A DNA stretch of 10,239 nucleotides, taken from positions 1 through 10,239 of the forward strand of contig URWB01000090.1 of NCBI GenBank assembly GCA_900551415.1, read 5' to 3'. Below are positions 7,034-10,239 of the stretch, piece by piece (position 1 is the stretch's first letter; every line of letters begins with the position of its first letter). This stretch comes from an uncultured Eubacteriales bacterium. GTDB taxonomy: Bacteria > Bacillota > Clostridia > Peptostreptococcales > Anaerovoracaceae. A program made the translations under genes and the position numbers. The notes under the pieces were generated by a model. The model searched no databases. It had not been told where the DNA came from and saw nothing but the letters and a program-made list of their open reading frames with translations.

Positions 7034-7120
7034 ATGATGACAGTAACTTTTTCTGATATGATTCAGATAGGAATCCTCATCGTAGGTATCATCGCTCTTT
7101 GCAAAAAGAGTCAAAAATAA
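7034..7120 (+). CDS. Holin-like type I toxin peptide (28 aa)
   Basis: This 28-residue peptide is too short for most gene callers. It has a strong ribosome site (GGGAGGTGG, 7 nt spacing from GGAGG to ATG). The product starts MMTVTFSDMIQIG, continues with a hydrophobic segment (about residues 9-22), and ends in a basic tail CKKSQK. This is the pattern of the putative holin-like toxins of Firmicutes type I toxin-antitoxin loci: tiny peptides that insert in the cytoplasmic membrane and disturb it. A second in-frame ATG at 7037 could also be the start. A convergent antisense RNA promoter lies about 90-115 nt downstream, as expected for a type I system. Toxicity is inferred from the family pattern. 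Confidence 0.8.
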   Translation: MMTVTFSDMIQIGILIVGIIALCKKSQK

Positions 7121-7201
7121 ACTACGACCGCCAAACAAGCGTTTGACGGTCTAAACCTTCGGGACTGACCGCCCGACCAAAAGCGGTAATCCTTTTCTTA
7201 T
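7111..7201 (-). ncRNA. Antisense RNA antitoxin of the type I locus
   Basis: A minus-strand promoter at 7235-7207 would start an RNA near 7201 that runs toward and into the 3' end of the toxin mRNA. Within it a hairpin (7126-7151; arms GACCGCCAAAC and GTTTGACGGTC on the plus strand, one mismatch) is followed on the minus strand by a T-rich run (7120-7111), a plausible terminator. The RNA would be about 90 nt and complementary to the toxin mRNA from its stop codon onward. Convergent toxin and antitoxin RNAs that overlap at their 3' ends are known from clostridial type I systems. The ends are predictions. Confidence 0.7.
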
Positions 7202-7206
7202 CTAAT

Positions 7207-7235
7207 ATAATACACCATGACAGAAAAAATGTCAA
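7207..7235 (-). promoter_or_regulatory. Strong minus-strand promoter for the antitoxin RNA
   Basis: Read on the minus strand, a perfect -35 TTGACA (7235-7230) and a -10 TATTAT (7212-7207) are separated by 17 nt. It is closer to consensus than the toxin promoter, as expected when the antitoxin must be in excess. No protein-coding gene follows it on this strand. Confidence 0.83.
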
Positions 7236-7276
7236 ACGATAATCAGTTTTTTCATTTTCACTTGGAGAGATCGTTT

Positions 7277-7338
7277 TGCGCAGCCACTGCGCAACTCCGA
7301 AAAGGATTGCAATTCCAACGCGCATCGACTTCCGAAAA
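7277..7338. repeat. 62-bp direct repeat, copy 2
   Basis: Second copy of the element at 6831-6892, in the same orientation; the three differences are at repeat positions 19, 43 and 45. It lies just outside the antitoxin promoter, about 385 bp after the end of copy 1. Confidence 0.93.
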
Positions 7339-7372
7339 AATCGAAAAAACGCGCATCTATCTAAGAAACAGG

Positions 7373-7420
7373 GGCTTTTCTAAAAAAATATTTTTTCCGC
7401 AAACATTTCTAAGAAAAGCC
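7373..7420. repeat. Inverted repeat enclosing a 14-bp A/T palindrome
   Basis: GGCTTTTCT (7373-7381) and AGAAAAGCC (7412-7420) are perfect complements. Between them AAAAAATATTTTTT (7383-7396) is self-complementary. It could serve as a terminator-like structure for the toxin region or as an AT-rich promoter-upstream element for the next gene. Confidence 0.6.
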
Positions 7421-7423
7421 GCA

Positions 7424-7429
7424 TATAAT
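7424..7429 (+). promoter_or_regulatory. Possible -10 element for the secreted-protein gene
   Basis: A perfect TATAAT lies 85 nt before the start at 7515. No good -35 is seen at 16-18 nt spacing, so it would need activation or the AT-rich upstream DNA. Weak call. Confidence 0.35.
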
Positions 7430-7447
7430 CTATATAGATAAGCAAAA

Positions 7448-7465
7448 CGGGAAGAACATTTCCCG
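7448..7465. repeat. Small inverted repeat in the 5' leader of the secreted-protein gene
   Basis: CGGGAA and TTCCCG flank GAACAT. It lies just downstream of the possible -10 and could be an operator or a leader hairpin. No T tract follows. Confidence 0.5.
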
Positions 7466-7514
7466 CAAAAATACAGAACATACGATAAAATCTGAAAGGA
7501 AAGGAACAGGAAAA

Positions 7515-8771
7515 ATGAAGAAGAAGAACTTTAGGTTGCTTTTGGCGGCGGTACTGACAACTGTAATGCTTGCCTCGGCGATGCCCGCCATGGCGCAGAC
7601 GGAAAGCGTAAGTCAGAATGGGGAAGATGAGATCATGCTCATCAGTGCAGATCCGGCGGCTGCATCTGTGAAGTGGACGAGCAGTAAGCTGAAAGCGGCG
7701 AAGGTGGACTTTACGAAGGTAACTTCCGCAAGCTATGATAAGCTGCGGCTTTCGTGGGAGCCGATGAGTGGCGTGGACGGCTATCAGATTTACCGGGCTA
7801 CGTCAAAGTCCGGAAAGTATGCGAAGATTGCGACGGTGAAAGGCGCATCCAGCGCGACCTACACCGATACCGGACGCACCTGCGGCACAAGGTATTATTA
7901 CAAACTCCGCGCCTACAAAAAGATCGGCGGAAAGACCGTATACAGTAAGTATAGCACCATCCTGTCCGCCTATGCAAAGCCTGCCAAGGTGAAAGTCACC
8001 GATGCCTACGCGCCAAGTAATTCTACGGTAACGATTGCCGTCAGCTTCACAACGGTGCGCGGCGCGACCGACTACGAGGCGCAGATCAATCAGATTAAAA
8101 ACGGCAAGGAAACCGGATTCCGAAGCTACACATACAATGAGGAAGGCAGGAAATGTACGCTTGAAACATACAAGCAGTGCCTTGCGAAAATGAAAAAAAT
8201 GTACCCGTCCGGCTATGTAACAAAGACGTACATGGAAAACGGGAAAGTCATTGAAAAGAAAATGACGGTAGAAAAGTTTACGGAAACAATGGTTGGTAAA
8301 AACCAAGTAGAAACGGAACTGGTGCAGGACGACAGCATCTACGAGTTTCGCGTCCGCGCTTACCGCAAGGTAAACGGCAGGAAGGTCTACGGCGCTTGGT
8401 CCGAGCCATACACGCTGAAAGAAACGCTGAATCTGGATGAGATTTTCAAGGAGCTGCGGCAATATATGATAGACTACGCAGCCAAAAACGAACCACGCTG
8501 GCACTACGATGACAGCCGCACCGAAGCGCCGTGGGAAGCAAACTACTATTCCGACGGCGAGTGGCCGGGCTTTTCCATCTACTCCAAGCAGGAGCAGGTC
8601 ATTGCCGGACTGAAACCTGTCATTGCAAGATATATCGGGCAGGTAGTCGAGCAAGGCGGCAGCGAAGCAGGATATATCTACATTTCCCGCGTCGCGCCGG
8701 GAGACTGGCAGGATGCCTTCAATAAGAGCGAGGGACCGGAAACCTACTACAAGGGCTTCTTCTTGTGGTAG
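7515..8771 (+). CDS. Secreted protein with fibronectin type III-like domains
   Basis: This 418-residue protein begins with a typical signal peptide: a KKK-rich start, a hydrophobic core and an AMA|Q-like cleavage site near residue 27. Residues about 63-155 form a fibronectin type III-like domain (LRLSWEPMSGVDGYQIYRA, then YYYKLRAYK and YSKYS). Residues about 157-302 look like a second such domain (TIAVSFTTVRGATDYEAQI, then YEFRVRAYRKVNGRKVYG) with a large Lys-rich insertion at about 205-265. The C-terminal part (about 306-418) is Tyr/Trp-rich and I do not recognise it. No LPXTG motif or cell-wall repeat is seen, so it is probably released or held by binding. The start has AAGGA and AGG purine stretches 4-9 nt upstream, and a terminator follows. 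Domains of this type usually bind carbohydrates or proteins outside the cell; the exact role is unknown. Confidence 0.85.
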   Translation: MKKKNFRLLLAAVLTTVMLASAMPAMAQTESVSQNGEDEIMLISADPAAASVKWTSSKLKAAKVDFTKVTSASYDKLRLSWEPMSGVDGYQIYRATSKSGKYAKIATVKGASSATYTDTGRTCGTRYYYKLRAYKKIGGKTVYSKYSTILSAYAKPAKVKVTDAYAPSNSTVTIAVSFTTVRGATDYEAQINQIKNGKETGFRSYTYNEEGRKCTLETYKQCLAKMKKMYPSGYVTKTYMENGKVIEKKMTVEKFTETMVGKNQVETELVQDDSIYEFRVRAYRKVNGRKVYGAWSEPYTLKETLNLDEIFKELRQYMIDYAAKNEPRWHYDDSRTEAPWEANYYSDGEWPGFSIYSKQEQVIAGLKPVIARYIGQVVEQGGSEAGYIYISRVAPGDWQDAFNKSEGPETYYKGFFLW

Positions 8772-8790
8772 AAAGTAGGCAAATACAGAG

Positions 8791-8817
8791 GGCAGTATCG
8801 AAAGGATGCTGCCTTTT
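8791..8817 (+). terminator. Intrinsic terminator after the fibronectin-like gene
   Basis: GGCAGTATC (8791-8799) pairs with GATGCTGCC (8805-8813), with one G-T pair, around a GAAAG loop. TTTT follows. It lies 20 nt after the stop. Confidence 0.82.
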
Positions 8818-8852
8818 CATTGCCTTGGATAAGGAAAAATGGATATAGCATA

Positions 8853-8904
8853 TGGCTGCCGGGAAAAGCCTTGGCAGCCAGACATGGACGGGCATCGCCC
8901 GTCC
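8853..8904 (+). other. Two stacked perfect hairpins, possible structured leader RNA
   Basis: TGGCTGCC (8853-8860) pairs with GGCAGCCA (8873-8880), and an inner GG/CC pair extends the stem. GGACGGGC (8886-8893) pairs with GCCCGTCC (8897-8904) around ATC. The two stems are 5 nt apart and a terminator follows 16 nt later. I do not recognise a riboswitch family (no c-di-GMP or cobalamin core is seen). It may be a small RNA or an attenuator of the next gene. Confidence 0.5.
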
Positions 8905-8920
8905 CAACAACCCTTTTACG

Positions 8921-8957
8921 AAAGAAGCGTAAGACATCGTTCTTGCGCTTTTTTCTT
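8921..8957 (+). terminator. Intrinsic terminator upstream of the second secreted-protein gene
   Basis: AAGCGTAAGA (8925-8934) pairs with TCTTGCGCTT (8941-8950). The stem is prolonged by AAAG against TTTT and followed by CTTT. It ends about 40 nt before the ATG at 8995, so it would stop a transcript entering from the hairpins upstream. Confidence 0.78.
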
Positions 8958-8994
8958 TGAGATAAAAAATATGAAAGAGAAAACAGGAGGAAAC

Positions 8995-9165
8995 ATGAAA
9001 ACAAGAAGAACATGCAAAGAAAAGCTGCTGGCGGTGCTGCTTGCGCTTGCGATGCTGCTGCCTGCGGTGCCAAACCTCGGCATGGTGGATACCGCAGAGG
9101 CGGCTTCCGCCTACACGCTGCACGAAGCAAACGCCAGTGGCGGCGATGGCGATGCCTACCGCTTC
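8995..9165 (+). pseudogene. N-terminal fragment of a second secreted protein, cut at a junction
   Basis: The ATG at 8995 has a near-perfect ribosome site (AGGAGG, 5 nt spacing). The product starts MKTRRTCKEKLL, then has a hydrophobic core and a signal-peptidase-like site near AEA|ASAYT (about residue 36). It then reads HEANASGGDGDAY. From about 9163 onward the DNA is the antisense of a genuine parB gene, so the real C-terminal part of this protein is absent. The frame stays open to 9573 by chance, which would give a 192-residue fusion with an antisense tail. The parent protein was probably a larger exported protein; which one cannot be told. The exact join is uncertain by several bases. Confidence 0.7.
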
Positions 9166-9459
9166 AAATCCGGCAAGTTCACAAGCCCGTTTTCGCCTGT
9201 GACCGGAAATCAGCTCATATCTGCCGTCCTCTTTCTGACGGACGGTAGCCGGAGTAATGACTCCTCGCTCCTTGACGCTCTCCACAAGCTGTATCATATC
9301 CTCGTCGTCCCGCACCTTAAATGGGTGGTCGGGAAAATCGTCGATCAGCTCAAGGGGAATATCTCGGATTTTACTGAGCTTGGCATCGTCCCGAAGCTCC
9401 TGTGTAGAAAACAGGTCATCGAGCGTCGGCAGAGTGAAGTCGCTCTTTCTTCCTGCCAT
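9163..9459 (-). pseudogene. parB: ParB-family partition protein, N-terminal third only
   Basis: The minus-strand start at 9459 (MAGRKSDFTLP) has AGGAGGTG about 7 nt upstream. Residues 1-99 match the N-terminal ParB/Spo0J domain: IRDIPLELIDDFPDHPFKV, then VESVKERGVITPATVR, and the nucleotide-binding box ISGHRRKRACELAGFE at about 84-99. ParB proteins are about 280-310 residues; the helix-turn-helix that binds parS and the dimer domain are missing. After residue 99 the frame stays open but reads the antisense of the secreted-protein gene and loses any ParB likeness. The start overlaps the parA stop by 44 nt, the usual tight parA-parB arrangement. As it stands the product could not bind parS normally. 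An assembly join could also explain the loss. Confidence 0.82.
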
Positions 9460-10239
9460 CGGCAGACACCTCCTTTGCGAACTCAGCATAAGCCTTTGCA
9501 ACAGGACTGCTCGGCTCATACTTGTAGATGCTTACGCCCTTGGAAGCAACCTCTGCGGCTTTCACTGCCATAGGAATGGAGGAACGGTATATCTTAATAA
9601 CGCTCCCAAAGTTCTTTCGCAGTGCGTCGGCAGTGCTTTTTGCGAGGTTGGTGCGGTTATCTACGATGTTCAATAGGATACCGTCGATTCGCAGGCTCGG
9701 ATTGATGTACTGCCTGACCTTTCCAATGGTCTGCATCAGTTGGGTCATTCCCTTTGCCGGAAGATATTGCGCCTGCACGGGAATGATTACGCTATCTGCC
9801 GCCGCCAAAGCATTCAGAGTTACCATACCGAGCGAAGGCATACAATCAATCAGTACATAGTCATAATTGTCTTTGACCTTGCTCAGATAGCTTCTCAGAA
9901 TGGTTTCACGGCTCATTGCGGTGACAAGCATCATTTCCATAGCAGACAGCTCGATGTTGGCAGGGAGCAGATCGACATTTTCCTCGTGATGCAGAATGCC
10001 GCTTCGTGGGTCTGTATGATCTTCACGGATAACCCCGGATAGCTTATCGGTAATGGTCGTCGTAAGACTGTCATTATCTCGCCACCCAAGGCAAGTTGTG
10101 AGGTCGCCCTGCGGGTCGGCATCTACAAGGAGTACCTTCTTGCCGAGTCGTGCAAGCCCGACACCCAAATTGACCGTTGTGGTCGTTTTGCCTGTGCCGC
10201 CTTTCTGATTGCAGATAGCAATCGTTTTGCAGTTTGGCA
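9416..10239 (-). CDS. parA: ParA-family partition ATPase (start codon cut by one base)
   Basis: Read on the minus strand, the frame is open to the right edge: TG, then P-N-C-K-T-I-A-I-C-N-Q-K. If base 10240 is T on the plus strand, the start is ATG and the protein has 274 residues. ParA is a Walker-type ATPase that moves DNA carrying parS over the nucleoid together with ParB. The deviant Walker A KGGTGKTTT (about residues 13-21), the A' motif LLVDADPQGDL and the Walker B region DYVLIDCMPSLG are intact. The C-terminal end overlaps parB by 44 nt. ParA/ParB pairs of this type are common on integrative conjugative elements and plasmids of gut Firmicutes. A chromosomal Soj is less likely but not excluded. 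The gene is intact although its partner is truncated. Confidence 0.92.
   Translation of the reverse strand, partial: PNCKTIAICNQKGGTGKTTTTVNLGVGLARLGKKVLLVDADPQGDLTTCLGWRDNDSLTTTITDKLSGVIREDHTDPRSGILHHEENVDLLPANIELSAMEMMLVTAMSRETILRSYLSKVKDNYDYVLIDCMPSLGMVTLNALAAADSVIIPVQAQYLPAKGMTQLMQTIGKVRQYINPSLRIDGILLNIVDNRTNLAKSTADALRKNFGSVIKIYRSSIPMAVKAAEVASKGVSIYKYEPSSPVAKAYAEFAKEVSADGRKKERLHSADAR

Noticed and set aside
6831..7338. CRISPR array
   Set aside because: Only two repeats of 62 bp, 385 bp apart and with internal differences, and no cas genes in the window.
7803..8654. 283-codon open frame on the minus strand
   Set aside because: It is exactly antisense to the fibronectin-like gene, which has a signal peptide, domain pattern, ribosome site and terminator. 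The antisense product resembles no family.
8719..9165. Minus-strand continuation of the ParB frame
   Set aside because: After about residue 99 the sequence is antisense to the secreted-protein fragment and loses ParB likeness. It is an open frame by chance.

Overview
The window looks like chromosome from an anaerobic Gram-positive bacterium of the Clostridia type (Firmicutes). The reasons are strong AGGAGG-type ribosome sites, sigma-A promoters, a manganese riboswitch with an intrinsic terminator switch, a holin-like type I toxin and Firmicutes-type ParA/ParB. I cannot name a genus from the sequence.

Bases 1-3493 hold the 3' part of a Tad/type IV-like pilus or secretion operon. In order these are a CpaF/TadA-like ATPase (open at the left edge), a TadB-like and a TadC-like membrane protein, then four small single-membrane-segment proteins. 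Two of the four are clear tandem paralogues. The last gene lies for 104 nt inside its predecessor in another frame. The genes are close or overlapping and probably co-transcribed.

Bases 3530-6497 form a self-contained unit: a sigma-A promoter, a yybP-ykoY (Mn2+) riboswitch whose P1 helix competes with a terminator, a full P-type Ca2+/Mn2+ ATPase (883 aa from the ATG at 3729), and a strong terminator.

Bases 6498-7514 are AT-rich and nearly gene-free. They hold a small type I toxin-antitoxin locus: a 28-aa hydrophobic toxin with a convergent antisense RNA on the other strand, each with a good promoter. Two 62-bp direct repeats (59/62 identical) lie on either side of it. Several hairpins of unknown role are also present.

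Bases 7515-8771 encode a secreted protein with fibronectin type III-like domains, followed by a terminator. Next come two stacked hairpins, another terminator, and the signal-peptide end of a second secreted protein.

Near 9155-9165 this second gene runs head-on into the N-terminal third of a minus-strand parB. The 3' ends of both genes are missing, so this is a rearrangement junction or an assembly chimera. Beyond it parB and parA (minus strand) point to an integrative element or plasmid. The parA start codon appears to be cut by a single base at the right edge.

The points most worth a second look are the 9.16-kb junction, the repeat-flanked toxin-antitoxin cassette, and the set of tiny membrane proteins at the end of the pilus operon.
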